Positions 1 to 9,793 of a stretch of DNA of 64,000 nt are shown one piece after another. A model generated the notes under the pieces. The model worked only from the letters and a program-made list of their open reading frames with translations, was not told the DNA's origin and ran no database searches. Every line of letters starts with the position of its first letter. Position 1 is the stretch's first letter. The DNA is from Stenotrophomonas sp. Ste86 (lineage in GTDB: Bacteria > Pseudomonadota > Gammaproteobacteria > Xanthomonadales > Xanthomonadaceae), in assembly GCF_024519465.1 (NCBI RefSeq), contig NZ_JALJRW010000003.1, forward strand, positions 181,158 through 245,157, in the 5' to 3' direction. The translations under genes were made by a program, and so were the position numbers.

Positions 1-352
1 GCGACAGCGCGTTCAACCGCACCTCCACTTCCTGCAGCGCGAACGGCTTGATCAGGTAATCGTCGGCGCCGGAGTCGAACCCGGCCAGCTTGTTGTCCAG
101 CGAATCGCGTGCGGTGAGCATCAGCACCGGGGTCTGCTTGCGCGCTTCATTGCGCAGCTTGCGGCAGACTTCGATGCCGTCCATGCCGGGCAGGTTGAGA
201 TCCAGAACAATCGCATCGAATTCGTGCACCACGGCAAGGTGCAAGCCAGTCACGCCGTCGGCGGCGAAGTCCACGGTATGCCCGCGGTCTTCAAGGTAAT
301 CGCCCAGGTTGGCGGCGATGTCGCTGTTGTCTTCAATTACAAGAATTCGCAC
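1..352 (-). CDS. OmpR-family response regulator, partial (C-terminal part outside window)
   Basis: Encodes the receiver domain of a two-component response regulator; 117 codons are present and the DNA-binding half lies beyond the left edge. The start is a GTG, reading MRILVIEDN. Visible receiver residues are the acidic pair E7/D8, the phospho-acceptor D51 (in IVLDLNLPG), T80 (MLTARD) and K102 (LIKPF). The sequence resembles the ColR/PhoP-type regulators of xanthomonads, which act with a membrane histidine kinase, but the missing effector domain prevents a firm name. The kinase is probably further left. Confidence 0.85.
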   Translation of the reverse strand, partial: MRILVIEDNSDIAANLGDYLEDRGHTVDFAADGVTGLHLAVVHEFDAIVLDLNLPGMDGIEVCRKLRNEARKQTPVLMLTARDSLDNKLAGFDSGADDYLIKPFALQEVEVRLNALS

Positions 353-545
353 TGTGACCTCTGGTTGGCAGGTGATCCTTTCGGATCAGGAGCATCGGAT
401 CGCGCGGACGACCCTGTTACAGCCGGTAGCCCCGTTCCTCGCACCTTGGGGAAGATACACATCCCATTGTTAACATTAGACAGTGGATGTCGCTCATTCC
501 GCGTCAAAAGCCACCTTCTCCCCTCAAGGCACCTGCCTGGCGACA

Positions 546-574
546 TCCCGCCTCGCCCGGAAAGGGAGGCGGGA
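546..574 (-). other. Hairpin 3' of the secreted hypothetical gene
   Basis: An 8-bp perfect stem (546-553 with 567-574) sits just past the stop codon of the 157-residue secreted protein. There is no T tract on the minus strand, so it is at best a weak terminator or an mRNA-protecting stem. Confidence 0.3.
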
Positions 575-581
575 CCCGGCA

Positions 582-1055
582 TCAATTGCTGGAGGCGTTC
601 GGGGATCGACGATTGTTGAGGTAGTCCTTGCCATCCTCGCGCGCCTTGCGGCGCTGCGCCACGGTCATGCACACACTCTCATGGAAATTGCTGCCGGTGG
701 CCTTTTCGCGGCGGCAGACCAGGCGGCTGTCTTCCTTCGCACGGGTCAGGATGGTGTTGACCGTCGACTGGTCGTTGAGCAGCTGGGTACGGGCGACCGG
801 GCTCAGTTCCTTTGCGGACTCATGGCCCTGCAAGGCCGACTTGATGCGGTCCAACGCGGCCTGGACCTGGCTGCGGTCCTCCGGCGTGATCTCGCTGTAG
901 GTCTCACTGCGCAGCGCGCCCTCCACCTTCTGGATCTGCTCGCTGATCGGGACCTCGACGTTGAGCGAGACCTCGTGGTCCTTGCCCTGCGACATTTTCG
1001 CCTCGCTGACGCCGGCGACGGTGAACAACAACATCGTGCAGACCAAACGGTACAT
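582..1055 (-). CDS. Secreted hypothetical protein
   Basis: 157-residue protein of unknown function. The ATG at 1055 is preferred over the in-frame ATG at 1073 because GGAG lies 8 nt upstream and the protein then begins with a compact signal peptide (MYRLVCTMLLF..., predicted cleavage after VSEA). The mature part is charged and mostly helical in character, with two late cysteines that could form a disulfide. I recognise no catalytic motif. Probably a periplasmic protein of a xanthomonad-specific family; it stands alone between the response regulator and the RimK-like gene. Confidence 0.65.
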   Translation of the reverse strand: MYRLVCTMLLFTVAGVSEAKMSQGKDHEVSLNVEVPISEQIQKVEGALRSETYSEITPEDRSQVQAALDRIKSALQGHESAKELSPVARTQLLNDQSTVNTILTRAKEDSRLVCRREKATGSNFHESVCMTVAQRRKAREDGKDYLNNRRSPNASSN

Positions 1056-1154
1056 ACGCAGTGCTCCATCCATGAACGAGCGCCAAATGTAACCAGCCTG
1101 CGGGCGGCGGACAAGTGAGATTTATCACCCTCCCGGGACAGGCGGCCGATCGAG

Positions 1155-1185
1155 AAAAAGGCCCAGGCGGAACCCGCCTGGGCCT
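1155..1185 (-). terminator. Rho-independent terminator downstream of the rimK-like gene
   Basis: A 12-bp perfect stem (1159-1170 with 1174-1185) has a 3-nt loop and, read on the minus strand, is followed by a run of five T. It lies about 115 nt past the stop of the RimK-like gene and ends that transcript. Confidence 0.8.
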
Positions 1186-1299
1186 GAAAGTGTTTCCCGA
1201 TTACCGATCCTGCTGAGGAGGGCAGAGCTGCGGTTCGATGAAGGCTACGCTGGGGCCGATTAAAGCCTCGTTAAAACCGCAGAAACTTTCCGGAAAATT

Positions 1300-2193
1300 T
1301 CAAGCCTTTGAATTAACAGGCTTTTTCATCGACGCAACGTGCTCAATGATCCGCCCTGCCAAGTCCGCCTGACAGATCGCCTCGATGCCCTCCAGGCCCG
1401 GCGTGGAGTTCACCTCCAACACCAGCGGACCACGGCTGGAGCGGATCAGGTCGACCCCGGCCACGCTCAGGCCCAGCGCCTTGGCCGAGCGCACCGCCAC
1501 CAGTTGCTCGGCCCGGCTGGCTTTGGCGGCCCGGGCGCTGCCACCGGCATGAAGGTTGGAGCGAAAGTCGCCGTCCGGAGCCTGGCGCTGCATCGCCCCC
1601 ACCACCTGGTCGCCAACGACCAGACAACGCAAGTCGGCGCCTTGCGCCTCGCCGATGAACTCCTGCATCAGGAAGTTGGCGTACAGACCGCGCAGGGCTT
1701 CGACGATACCCCGGGAGGCACTGGCCTTCTCGGTCAGGATCACACCGCGTCCCTGCGTGCCCTCGTTGAGCTTCACCACGTGCGGCGGCGGCCCCAGCAT
1801 CGACAGCAGGTCGACCGTGTCGTCGGGGTTGTCGCCGAACACCGTCACCGGCATGTCGATGCCCTTGGAGGCCAGGATCTGGTGCGCGCGCAGCTTGTCG
1901 CGGGCGCGCAGGATCGCATCGGAGGGATTGGGCGTGCGGGCGCCCATCATTTCGAACTGGCGCAGCACGGCCGTGCCATACCGCGTCACCGAGGCACCGA
2001 TACGCGGGATCACCGCATCCACGCCGGTGATCGGACGGCCCTTGTAATGCATGGTGAAACCATCGGCGGCGATGCGCATGTAACAGCGCAGCGGATCGAG
2101 CACGCGCACGGTGTGGCCGCGCGCGCGCGCGGCTTCTACCAGCCGGCGCGTGGAGTACAGCTTGCTGTTGCGGGACAGGATGGCGAGTTTCAT
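1300..2193 (-). CDS. rimK: RimK-family ATP-grasp ligase (ribosomal protein S6--L-glutamate ligase-like)
   Basis: 297-residue ATP-grasp enzyme, close to the 300 residues of E. coli RimK, which adds glutamates to the C-terminus of ribosomal protein S6. Visible features are the N-terminal MKLAILSRN strand, the ATP-grasp segment with [14 protein letters not shown], and the metal-binding [13 protein letters not shown] near the C-terminus. The ATG at 2193 is chosen because it gives the canonical N-terminus; a longer reading frame from 2229 adds an Arg/Pro-rich leader. Homologues can act on other substrates, so the target is inferred. A strong terminator follows. Confidence 0.88.
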   Translation of the reverse strand: MKLAILSRNSKLYSTRRLVEAARARGHTVRVLDPLRCYMRIAADGFTMHYKGRPITGVDAVIPRIGASVTRYGTAVLRQFEMMGARTPNPSDAILRARDKLRAHQILASKGIDMPVTVFGDNPDDTVDLLSMLGPPPHVVKLNEGTQGRGVILTEKASASRGIVEALRGLYANFLMQEFIGEAQGADLRCLVVGDQVVGAMQRQAPDGDFRSNLHAGGSARAAKASRAEQLVAVRSAKALGLSVAGVDLIRSSRGPLVLEVNSTPGLEGIEAICQADLAGRIIEHVASMKKPVNSKA

Positions 2194-2478
2194 CGCGGTG
2201 GGCGCACGGGGCCGGAAAACGCGAAGCATAGCCTGCGCCGGGTACGCTGCGATGAGGATCGCGCGACGCGCAGCTCAGCGGTGGTTTGAGGCGCACAGGT
2301 CACGCTGCCAGCCCCGCAGGCGAGTACCGCCACCCGGATGCCGGAGCCCGCCGCGCGGTGTATTGATCACTGCCTGGGCGCAACGATGTTTCGCTGCACC
2401 GGGTGAACCGATACCCTCGACGCCCGGCCAACGACGGCCGCGCCGCGACATCACCGCGACCTCCGCAAAGGCATGCCC

Positions 2479-3216
2479 ATGAAATCCGGACCGCTCGCTG
2501 TCGTGGCCCTGCTGAGTGTTCTCCTGTCGGGCACGCCCCGTGCCGCGCCCGTGCAGTTCACCGACTACGGCGATTTCTATCGATCGTTGGGTGGCAACCT
2601 GTTCCAGGGACCGGGAACCGCACTGGGTATGCCCTGCACGGAATCGCCGCGACACTGCCTGTGGTCCACCTCGATGATCGGGGCGCTGCAGCGTCATGAA
2701 GATGCGCTGTGGACCGTACCAAGCAGCCTGGCGGAGACGCCAACGGATGGGCTTCCCGACGTTGTCTTCGATGGCAAGGCGTTGTCTGTGGGCGCGCGGC
2801 GCTGGCCACTGAGCAGCGCCATCGACCTCGCACCGCGGGAATGGCGTACCGGCTCGCCCATTCGCCCGGAAAACCTGGAGGACGTCACGGCGTGGCAGCA
2901 CGGCACCTCGGTGTGCCTGGACATGCGCTACGTCGGCAGTGGCAAGGGTGATCGGTACACCACCGTGCTGTTGCTGCATGGGGAGCGCCTGTACATCCTG
3001 CCTCCCCTGTTTGGCACGTGTGCTGCCATTCGTACCGCGCCGGAGCACCGTTTCAGCTATCCGAGCAATACCTATGTGGGGCCCGGGAGGGAAGACAGCC
3101 CGCGCGGCTTGCAGGTGGACTATCTGCTGCCAGATGGCAAGACGCGCATTGCGCGCTATCTGTTGCGTTTTCCCGATCAGGAGGATCCGTTTGCCTTCGA
3201 GGTCATCGGCGAATAA
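2479..3216 (+). CDS. Secreted hypothetical protein
   Basis: 245-residue protein with a signal peptide (MKSGPLAVVALLSVLLSGTPRAA). The ATG at 2479 is preferred over 2473 because AAAGG sits at a workable distance. The mature part has several cysteines (near residues 52, 60, 143 and 171) likely to form disulfides and is rich in Tyr, Arg and Pro. No known domain is recognised. It is a single gene flanked by rimK (opposite strand) and tRNA-Gly, likely periplasmic; function unknown. Confidence 0.6.
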   Translation: MKSGPLAVVALLSVLLSGTPRAAPVQFTDYGDFYRSLGGNLFQGPGTALGMPCTESPRHCLWSTSMIGALQRHEDALWTVPSSLAETPTDGLPDVVFDGKALSVGARRWPLSSAIDLAPREWRTGSPIRPENLEDVTAWQHGTSVCLDMRYVGSGKGDRYTTVLLLHGERLYILPPLFGTCAAIRTAPEHRFSYPSNTYVGPGREDSPRGLQVDYLLPDGKTRIARYLLRFPDQEDPFAFEVIGE

Positions 3217-3415
3217 GGCGCCGCCCGTGGCAGCAACCCGCTCAGAAGCATCCTGTGCATCGTCGGGCACGGCTATCGGGCAAGCGACGCGCGTTGCTGT
3301 CGATTCCAGCGGGTACGGTATGAAGCGGAATGAGATAGCAGGCGCCTGATCGGCGCAATCGCGGCGGGGTCCGGCGGCTTCGGAGCGCTGCATTCCTGTC
3401 CATGTGTCGGGAACA

Positions 3416-3489
3416 TGGAGCGGGTGAAGGGAATCGAACCCTCGTCAGTAGCTTGGGAAGCTACAGCTCTACCATTGAGCTACACCCGC
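3416..3489 (-). tRNA. tRNA-Gly (anticodon CCC)
   Basis: A complete 74-nt cloverleaf on the minus strand: acceptor GCGGGTG pairs with CACCCGC, the D-arm contains GCTCAATGGTAGAGC, the anticodon stem GTAGC/GCTAC holds the loop TTCCCAA (anticodon CCC), the T-loop is GGTTCGATTCC, and CCA is encoded. It decodes GGG glycine codons. Confidence 0.97.
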
Positions 3490-3522
3490 GCGGTGCCGGA
3501 CAAGTCTATGCGGCGGGACGGT

Positions 3523-3568
3523 AAAAAGGCAACGGGCGGCACTGGGCCGCCCGTCGTTTGTGCCTTTT
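3523..3568 (-). terminator. Terminator downstream of the estA-like gene
   Basis: Inner 9-bp stem (3532-3540 with 3546-3554), extended by an outer AAAAGGCA/TGCCTTTT pairing. The minus-strand reading ends in GCCTTTTT. It lies 46-91 nt past the esterase stop codon and before tRNA-Gly, so it separates the two transcripts. Confidence 0.8.
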
Positions 3569-3613
3569 ACCCGCTCCGCGCAGCGCCCGGTCAGGAGCGC
3601 TGCGCGAAGTGGA

Positions 3614-5446
3614 TCAGAAGCTGCCGCTGAAGCTGGCAAACAGCGTTGCGTCGCGGGCGCGCTTCTGCAGCGTGGTGGTGCTGATGCCCACGTTGCTGTT
3701 CAGGCCCCACATGCTGACGCGAGCGCCCAGTACGGCGGTGGCGTAGTTTTTGTCGAATTCCAGGCCCGGCACCTTGTACATGCCCACTTCCGGCATCGAC
3801 TGCAGCCATGCGCTGGCCTGCCTGCTGTCCTCGAACTCGTGGTCGTAGGTCACCTGCACGTACGGCTTGACGCTGCCGCCGTCGAAGCGCGCCTGCCAGC
3901 CGATGCGGCCCACGGTGGAGTCGGCATCCTGGTCGGCGTAGCCCAGCGCGGTAGCGCTCGGGTTGCTCTCCGTGTACCCGTCCAGCTTGACCTTCTGCCA
4001 GATCACTGCGGCCACCGGACCGTGGCGGAAGCCGCCCTCGGTGCCGAACTCGTAGCCGGCGTTCAGGGCTGCGGTCAGGTTGCTGCCTTCCGGGGAGCCT
4101 TCGTGGATGCGGGTGGCCGGCCCCAGCTGGAGCTTGCGGGTCACGTCATAGTCCAGCCAGCTGTAGCTGAGCTGGGCGTTGACCCAGGCGCGCTCGCCGT
4201 ACCAGCCGGCGAACAGGCCCAGCGAGGTGTCGGACTGGGTGAAATCGCCCTTGTTCTTGCCGAAGTCCGCGTCCATGCGGCCGTAGCCGGCGAAGCCGCC
4301 GAGCACCATGCCGTCACGCGCCCAGTCCACGCCGAACAGGCCAGCCGGAGCCATGCCGTCGTACAGGTCGGCGTGGGCGTAGCGCTGCATGTCGCCACGC
4401 AGGTTGCCCCACCAGCTCAGGCCATCGGCCGGACGGCCGCCCAGGTGCCAGCTGACCTGGTCGGCGCGCGAACGACCCACGGTCTGCGCCGAGTGGGTCA
4501 GGATCTGCTGGTTGCGCGGCGCTTCCAGGATCGACAGGGTGTACTGGCCCAGCATTTCATGGGTGGCAGCGGTCGGATGCACGCCATCGGCGAACACGTA
4601 GGTGGTCGCGGCACTCGGGGTGACGTAGGCCAGCGGACTGCAGGTCAGCGACGAGGCCGTGGTGCAGGCCGGGCTGGTGACGTTGACGAAGCCGTACTGG
4701 CCCGGGTTGGCCACGATTTCCTGCAGGACGTGGAAGGTGTCGACCGGAATCACCTGCAGGCCAGCAGCCTTCAGGCCGGCGAACAGGGCATCGTTGTAGG
4801 CCTTGGCCAGCGCGGTGCCGGCGGCCATGCCGGCCGCGCCGCCCGCGCGTGCGCCCGGGGTCAGGCCGACGTCGGGAATGGTCGGGACCACGACGTACTG
4901 GGCGCCGGCACCCTTCAAGGTAGCGACGATGCCGACCTGGTCGGTCACCGCGTTGGTCAGCGTGGACACCAGCGGCGCGCCGGCCTGGATGGCAAACAGA
5001 TCGTTGGCGCCGCCGAACACGGTGTACAGCGCGTTCGCGTCAGCCTTGCCGCCGTTGGCAGCCAGGTACTGCGCAGTCTGGGTCTTGAGCGAGTACACCG
5101 GCACCGCCGGGGTGCCCGGGGCCAGGGTCAGACTGCTATCCACGCCCACGCGGGCGCCACCGATGGCGTAGTTGTCGCCGTTCTGGCCGTTGCCGTGCGC
5201 CGAGGCATTGGTGCCGTAGTAGTCGGCGACGAACTGCGCATACGTCCAGCCCGGGTTGGTGGTGGACTGGCCGGTGACAGGTCGCACTGCGGCCGGCAGC
5301 AGCGGGCGGAAGTAACCGGCATCGGTGAGGCTGTCGCCGATGAACACGGTTTTGGTATAGGGGGACTGCTGGGCCATGGCCGGCAGGGCGGCCATGGCGA
5401 TGGCCACGGCCATCAGGGAACGCAGGGGGCGCTTGCTGAGCAGCAT
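3614..5446 (-). CDS. estA: EstA-like autotransporter esterase/lipase (GDSL family)
   Basis: 610-residue type V secreted esterase. A signal peptide (residues 1-25, cleavage after AMA) leads into a GDSL/SGNH hydrolase passenger: block I is VFIGDSLTD near residue 35 (nucleophilic Ser), the GGANDLF segment is block III-like, and the catalytic Asp/His lie in DGVHPTA near residue 285. The last 260 residues form an autotransporter beta-barrel ending in the outer-membrane consensus F (ASFSGSF). EstA of Pseudomonas and Xanthomonas stays anchored in the outer membrane and hydrolyses short-chain esters, affecting rhamnolipid and motility traits. The start at 5446 has AAGGAG upstream. Monocistronic, divergent from thiS. 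Confidence 0.9.
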   Translation of the reverse strand: MLLSKRPLRSLMAVAIAMAALPAMAQQSPYTKTVFIGDSLTDAGYFRPLLPAAVRPVTGQSTTNPGWTYAQFVADYYGTNASAHGNGQNGDNYAIGGARVGVDSSLTLAPGTPAVPVYSLKTQTAQYLAANGGKADANALYTVFGGANDLFAIQAGAPLVSTLTNAVTDQVGIVATLKGAGAQYVVVPTIPDVGLTPGARAGGAAGMAAGTALAKAYNDALFAGLKAAGLQVIPVDTFHVLQEIVANPGQYGFVNVTSPACTTASSLTCSPLAYVTPSAATTYVFADGVHPTAATHEMLGQYTLSILEAPRNQQILTHSAQTVGRSRADQVSWHLGGRPADGLSWWGNLRGDMQRYAHADLYDGMAPAGLFGVDWARDGMVLGGFAGYGRMDADFGKNKGDFTQSDTSLGLFAGWYGERAWVNAQLSYSWLDYDVTRKLQLGPATRIHEGSPEGSNLTAALNAGYEFGTEGGFRHGPVAAVIWQKVKLDGYTESNPSATALGYADQDADSTVGRIGWQARFDGGSVKPYVQVTYDHEFEDSRQASAWLQSMPEVGMYKVPGLEFDKNYATAVLGARVSMWGLNSNVGISTTTLQKRARDATLFASFSGSF

Positions 5447-5646
5447 GTAAAGCTCCTTGGGGTGGGGAACAGCCGACGTACGCCGGCGCACGGTGGCAAT
5501 GGTTTCACTGCGCCCCGGGCAATTCACGCTGCGTCGCCGCATGAAATCGCCCCGGGCCTCTGGAAACCCCGCACGGCGGCCTCCGCCGCCCCGGCAGCGG
5601 GCCGGCAAGGGTACGCACACCGGCCACAATTAGGGACAATGGCGTC

Positions 5647-5847
5647 ATGAACATCGTGCTCAACGGCGACACCCGCCAGCTTCCGCAAAGCGCCACCGTC
5701 CTGGACCTGCTGCAGATCGAAAACCTGCTCGAACGCCGTGTCGCGGTGGAGGTCAATGGCGAAATCATCACCCGCAGCCGCCACGCCGACCACCTGCTGC
5801 AGGACGGCGACGAGGTGGAAATCGTGCATGCGCTGGGCGGCGGTTGA
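5647..5847 (+). CDS. thiS: ThiS sulfur carrier protein
   Basis: 66-residue ubiquitin-like sulfur carrier for thiamine thiazole synthesis. It begins MNIVLNGD and ends in the required Gly-Gly, here GGG, whose terminal glycine is adenylated and thiocarboxylated. Length matches E. coli ThiS (66). thiG follows 83 nt downstream on the same strand, and the two proteins form the thiazole synthase complex. I looked for a TPP riboswitch core upstream and saw none. Confidence 0.92.
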   Translation: MNIVLNGDTRQLPQSATVLDLLQIENLLERRVAVEVNGEIITRSRHADHLLQDGDEVEIVHALGGG

Positions 5848-5930
5848 ACAGCGTCAGCGCCGCCACCACCGGCACTCGACGGTCGCTGCAGCCGCAGCAT
5901 CGTGACGCGCGATAGGCGATAATTCGACCC

Positions 5931-6725
5931 ATGAATGCACATGCCCCCACTGATTCGCTGGTGATCGCCGGCAAGACCTACAGTTCCCGGCTGCTGACCG
6001 GCACCGGCAAGTTCAAGGATCTGAAAGAAACCCGCATCGCCACCGATGCCGCCGGGGCCCAGATCGTCACCGTGGCGATCCGCCGCACCAACATCGGGCA
6101 GAACCCGGGCGAGCCCAACCTGCTGGACGTGCTGCCGCCGGACCGTTACACGATCCTGCCCAACACCGCCGGCTGCTACACCGCCGACGACGCGGTGCGC
6201 ACCTGCCGCCTGGCGCGCGAGCTGCTGGACGGGCACAACCTGACCAAGCTGGAAGTGCTGGGCGACCAGAAGACCCTGTACCCGGACGTGGTGCAGACCC
6301 TCAAGGCCGCCGAGGTGCTGGTCAAGGATGGCTTCGAGGTGATGGTCTACACCTCCGATGATCCGATCCTGGCCAAGCGCCTGGAGGAGATCGGCTGCGT
6401 TGCGGTGATGCCGCTGGCCGCGCCGATCGGCTCGGGGCTGGGCATCCAGAACAAGTACAACCTGCTGCAGATCATCGAAGACGCCAACGTGCCGATCATC
6501 GTCGACGCCGGCGTGGGCACGGCATCGGACGCGGCGATCGCGATGGAGCTGGGCTGCGATGGCGTGCTGATGAACACCGCCATCGCCGGTGCACGCAACC
6601 CGGTGCTGATGGCCAGCGCGATGCGCAAGGCGGTCGAAGCGGGGCGTGAGGCCTTCCTGGCCGGGCGCATTCCGCGCAAGCGCTACGCCAGTGCCTCCTC
6701 GCCGATCGACGGGTTGATCGGCTGA
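5931..6725 (+). CDS. thiG: Thiazole synthase ThiG
   Basis: 264-residue TIM-barrel enzyme that condenses 1-deoxy-D-xylulose 5-phosphate, the ThiS thiocarboxylate and dehydroglycine into the thiazole phosphate of thiamine. The likely Schiff-base lysine is K106 in [10 protein letters not shown]. The phosphate-binding part includes [12 protein letters not shown] and [12 protein letters not shown] near residues 187-225. Length is normal for the family. Its stop codon shares one base with the trmB start (TGATG), so the two are translationally coupled. Confidence 0.95.
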   Translation: MNAHAPTDSLVIAGKTYSSRLLTGTGKFKDLKETRIATDAAGAQIVTVAIRRTNIGQNPGEPNLLDVLPPDRYTILPNTAGCYTADDAVRTCRLARELLDGHNLTKLEVLGDQKTLYPDVVQTLKAAEVLVKDGFEVMVYTSDDPILAKRLEEIGCVAVMPLAAPIGSGLGIQNKYNLLQIIEDANVPIIVDAGVGTASDAAIAMELGCDGVLMNTAIAGARNPVLMASAMRKAVEAGREAFLAGRIPRKRYASASSPIDGLIG

Positions 6726-7459
6726 TGACCAATCCCTTCGACAGCGCCGGTGCCAAGGCACCGCCCAAGCCCTTCACCATCACCGAAGGCCGCCGCGAGG
6801 TGCGCAGTTTCGTGCTGCGCCAGGGCCGCTTCACCCCGGCCCAGCAGCGCGCGTTCGACGACCGCTGGCCGCGCTTCGGCCTGGACTTCACCGGCGAGCC
6901 GCGCGACCTGGAGGCAACCTTCGGGCGCGATGCGCCCAAGGTGCTGGAGATCGGCTTTGGCAACGGGGCCGCGCTGCGCTTTGCCGCCCAGCAGGACCCC
7001 AGCCGCGACTACATCGGCCTGGAAGTGCACGCCCCCGGCGTGGGCCGCCTGCTCAACGCACTGGCCGACGACAACGCCGATCACGTGCGTCTGTACCACC
7101 ACGATGCGGTGGAAGTACTGGAGAAGGAGATCGCCGATGGCGCGCTGGATGAAGTGCGCATCTATTTCCCCGATCCGTGGCACAAGAAGCGTCACAACAA
7201 GCGCCGCCTGATCCAGCCCGGCTTTGCCGACCTGCTGGTGCGCAAGCTGCGCGTCGGCGGCCGCCTGCATTGCGCCACCGACTGGCAAGACTATGCCGAG
7301 CAGATGTGGGACGTGCTCGACGCCACCGCCGGGCTGAGCAACCGCGCCGGGCCGCGTGGCCAGGTGGAACGTCCCGCGTGGCGCCCGCAGACCCACTTCG
7401 AGACCCGTGGCCAGAAGCTCGGCCATGGCGTGTGGGACCTGTTGTACGACCGTACCTGA
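6725..7459 (+). CDS. trmB: tRNA (guanine-N7-)-methyltransferase TrmB
   Basis: 244-residue SAM-dependent enzyme that makes m7G46 in the tRNA variable loop. The SAM-binding motif is [11 protein letters not shown] near residue 76; the family signature [15 protein letters not shown] follows near residue 147, and a [12 protein letters not shown] segment lies near the C-terminus. The start overlaps the thiG stop by one base. A thiG-trmB arrangement is common in xanthomonads. Nothing unusual. Confidence 0.95.
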   Translation: MTNPFDSAGAKAPPKPFTITEGRREVRSFVLRQGRFTPAQQRAFDDRWPRFGLDFTGEPRDLEATFGRDAPKVLEIGFGNGAALRFAAQQDPSRDYIGLEVHAPGVGRLLNALADDNADHVRLYHHDAVEVLEKEIADGALDEVRIYFPDPWHKKRHNKRRLIQPGFADLLVRKLRVGGRLHCATDWQDYAEQMWDVLDATAGLSNRAGPRGQVERPAWRPQTHFETRGQKLGHGVWDLLYDRT

Positions 7460-7486
7460 TCCCACCCCAAGGAACCGCGCCACCCC

Positions 7487-9334
7487 ATGGACACCGCGCT
7501 GACGCTGACCACCGATATGAAGCTCGTCCTCGGGCTGGTTGGCTTCACGATGGCGATGTTCCTGTTCGAGCGCATCCGCGCCGACGTGGTGGCGCTGGTG
7601 GTGCTGGTGGTGCTGGGCGTCACCGGGCTGATCGCGCCGGAGGAAATCTTCGGCGGCTTCTCCGGCAACGCGGTGATGAGCATCATCGCCACCACCATCC
7701 TCGGTGCGGGCCTGGACCGCACCGGGGCGTTGAACCGGCTGGCGGCCTGGCTGCTGCGGCGCGGGCATGGCGTTGAAACCCGCCTGCTGATGATGACCAC
7801 CGCGATCGCCGGCTTGAACTCGTCCTTCATGCAGAACCCCTCGGTGATGGCGCTGTACCTGCCGGTCGCCTCGCGGCTGGCCGCCCGCACCGGGCTGACC
7901 CTGCAGCGGCTGCTGCTGCCGATCGCCGCGGCGATCGTGATGGGCGGTGCGCTGACCATGGTCGGCAACTCGCCGCTGATCCTGTTGAACGATCTGCTGG
8001 CTTCGGCCAACAACAACCTGCCCTCGGGCCTGGCCACCATCGAGCCGCTGCGCATGTTCGCGCCGCTGCCGATCGGCGTGGCGCTGTTGATCGCCTCGCT
8101 GCTGTACTTCCGCTACTTCGGCGACCGCAAGCTGGTCGAGGAAGAAACCCTCGCCAACGATGGCGTCACTCCGGCCCGTACCGAAAGCTATTTTGCCAAG
8201 ACCTACGGCATCGAAGGCGACGTGTTCGAGCTGGTGGTCACCGCCGAAAGCCCGTTGGTCGGCATGACCCTGGGCGAGGCCGAGAACGTGCACGACGCAC
8301 CGCTGCTGCTGGCGCTCAAGACCGGCAACGACACCCGCCTGGCACCGCCGGCGGAAATGCGCATCTGGGTCGGCAGCGTGCTCGGGGTGATGGGGGCGCG
8401 CCAGCAGGTAGGCGATTTCGCGCAGAACCAGTTCCTGCGCATGTCCTCGCGCCTGAAGCACCTGGGCGACCTGTTCAATCCCAGCCGCGCGGGTATTTCC
8501 GAAGCGGTGATCCCGCCGACCTCGGACGTGATCGGCAAGACCGCTTCGGAGCTGCGCCTGCGCAAGCAGCGCGGCATCAGCCTGCTGGCGATCAACCGCG
8601 ACAAGCAGGTGATCCGCGAGGACGTGCGCAACGTGGCGCTGCGCGCCGGCGACATGCTGGTGTTCCACAGCATCTGGACCGATCTGGCGCAGGCCGCCAA
8701 GAGCCGCGACTTCGTGGTGGTCACCGACTACCCCAAGGGTGAGCAGCGCCCGCACAAGTTCAAGATCGCGATGAGCATCTTCGCCATCACCATCCTGATC
8801 GCGCTGACCTCCAAGCTGCCGGTGGCGCTGACCCTGATGACCGGCGTGGCCGGCATGCTGCTCACCGGCGTGCTGCGCATGGACGAGGCCTACGCCTCGA
8901 TCAACTGGAAGACCATCTTCATGATGGCCGGGCTGATCCCGCTGGGCTGGGCGATGGACAGCAGCGGCGCGGCGGCCTGGATCGCCGGCCACACCATCGA
9001 CCGCCTGCCCACCGGCATCCCGGTGTGGGTGCTGGAAATCGCACTGGCGCTGCTGACCACGATGTTCTCGCTGGTGATCAGCCATGTGGGGGCGACCATC
9101 GTCATGGTGCCGATCGCGGTCAACCTGGCGTTGGCGGCCGGTGGCAATCCGACCGCATTCGCGTTGATCGTGGCGTTGTCGGCGTCCAACAACCTGATGA
9201 CCGCCTCCAACCCGGTGATTTCGATGATCACCGGCCCGGCCAATTACACACCGCGCGAACTGTGGCGGGTGGGCGCGCCGCTGTCGCTGATCTACACCGC
9301 CGTAGTGGTGTTGATGATCAACCTGATGTTCTGA
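7487..9334 (+). CDS. SLC13-family permease with central RCK_C (TrkA_C) domains
   Basis: 615-residue inner-membrane anion/sodium symporter-like protein. Hydrophobic segments fill residues 1-210 and 420-615, and a soluble middle (about 225-405) contains two TrkA_C-like repeats, recognisable from EGDVFELVVTAESPLVGMTL and SDVIGKTASELRLRK. The SLC13-type motif SNNLMTASNPVIS lies near residue 565. Members carry sulfate, dicarboxylates or other anions; the substrate here cannot be read from sequence. The gene starts 27 nt after trmB and could be cotranscribed. A SMAG-like palindrome pair follows and may terminate it. Confidence 0.85.
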   Translation: MDTALTLTTDMKLVLGLVGFTMAMFLFERIRADVVALVVLVVLGVTGLIAPEEIFGGFSGNAVMSIIATTILGAGLDRTGALNRLAAWLLRRGHGVETRLLMMTTAIAGLNSSFMQNPSVMALYLPVASRLAARTGLTLQRLLLPIAAAIVMGGALTMVGNSPLILLNDLLASANNNLPSGLATIEPLRMFAPLPIGVALLIASLLYFRYFGDRKLVEEETLANDGVTPARTESYFAKTYGIEGDVFELVVTAESPLVGMTLGEAENVHDAPLLLALKTGNDTRLAPPAEMRIWVGSVLGVMGARQQVGDFAQNQFLRMSSRLKHLGDLFNPSRAGISEAVIPPTSDVIGKTASELRLRKQRGISLLAINRDKQVIREDVRNVALRAGDMLVFHSIWTDLAQAAKSRDFVVVTDYPKGEQRPHKFKIAMSIFAITILIALTSKLPVALTLMTGVAGMLLTGVLRMDEAYASINWKTIFMMAGLIPLGWAMDSSGAAAWIAGHTIDRLPTGIPVWVLEIALALLTTMFSLVISHVGATIVMVPIAVNLALAAGGNPTAFALIVALSASNNLMTASNPVISMITGPANYTPRELWRVGAPLSLIYTAVVVLMINLMF

Positions 9335-9374
9335 CGGCCATCGGACCGTTGGCAACGTACGTGCAATGACCGGG

Positions 9375-9440
9375 AGTGCCGGCCGCTGGCCGGCTCGTCG
9401 TGCAACCGACACCAGACACAGCCGGCCAGCGGCCGGCACT
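9375..9440. repeat. Inverted pair of SMAG/REP-like palindromes
   Basis: Two 21-nt arms (9375-9395 and 9420-9440) are perfect reverse complements, and each arm is itself nearly palindromic (GCCGGCCGCTGGCCGGC). They sit between the convergent permease and Rieske genes, a typical REP position, and could act as a bidirectional terminator or 3'-end stabiliser. Confidence 0.75.
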
Positions 9441-9445
9441 GCGCT

Positions 9446-9793
9446 TCATCGCAGCCACACCTGACCATCGCGCACCTGCAGCGCTACCGAACGCAGGCGG
9501 TCGCCCTTGCAGGGGCCGGCCACGCAGGTGCCATCGTCCAGCGAGAACGATGCCCCGTGGGCAGCGCACACCAGATGGCCTTCGCGGCTTTTGAGGAACT
9601 GGCCGGGCGCCCAGTCCAGGCGGCGCCCGGCATGGGGACAGATGTTCAGCCAGCCACGCACGTCATCGCCTTCCCGATACAGCACGACAGACTCGCTGTC
9701 CCCCTCGAGCGTCACGTCCACCTCGGCAAATCCGGCCTCGGCAACGGCATCCAGCGCGATCAGCGGGGCTACGGCGGTATCAGGTGCAGACAT
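9446..9793 (-). CDS. Rieske [2Fe-2S] ferredoxin-like protein
   Basis: 115-residue soluble protein consisting of a single Rieske domain. Cluster ligands are visible as C-P-H (in NICPHAGRR) near residue 52 and C-A-A-H (in VCAAHGASF) near residue 76. There is no signal peptide or membrane anchor, so this is a cytoplasmic electron carrier or oxygenase ferredoxin type (NirD/BphF-like). No partner oxygenase or reductase lies next to it, so its partner is unknown. Confidence 0.88.
   Translation of the reverse strand: MSAPDTAVAPLIALDAVAEAGFAEVDVTLEGDSESVVLYREGDDVRGWLNICPHAGRRLDWAPGQFLKSREGHLVCAAHGASFSLDDGTCVAGPCKGDRLRSVALQVRDGQVWLR

Noticed and set aside
5447-5646. Possible TPP riboswitch ahead of thiS
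   Set aside because: No CTGAGA-type thi-box core or the expected paired elements could be found in the leader.
9375-9440. Insertion-sequence terminal inverted repeats
   Set aside because: The 21-bp arms are only 24 nt apart with no transposase, and each arm is itself palindromic, so it is a REP/SMAG pair.
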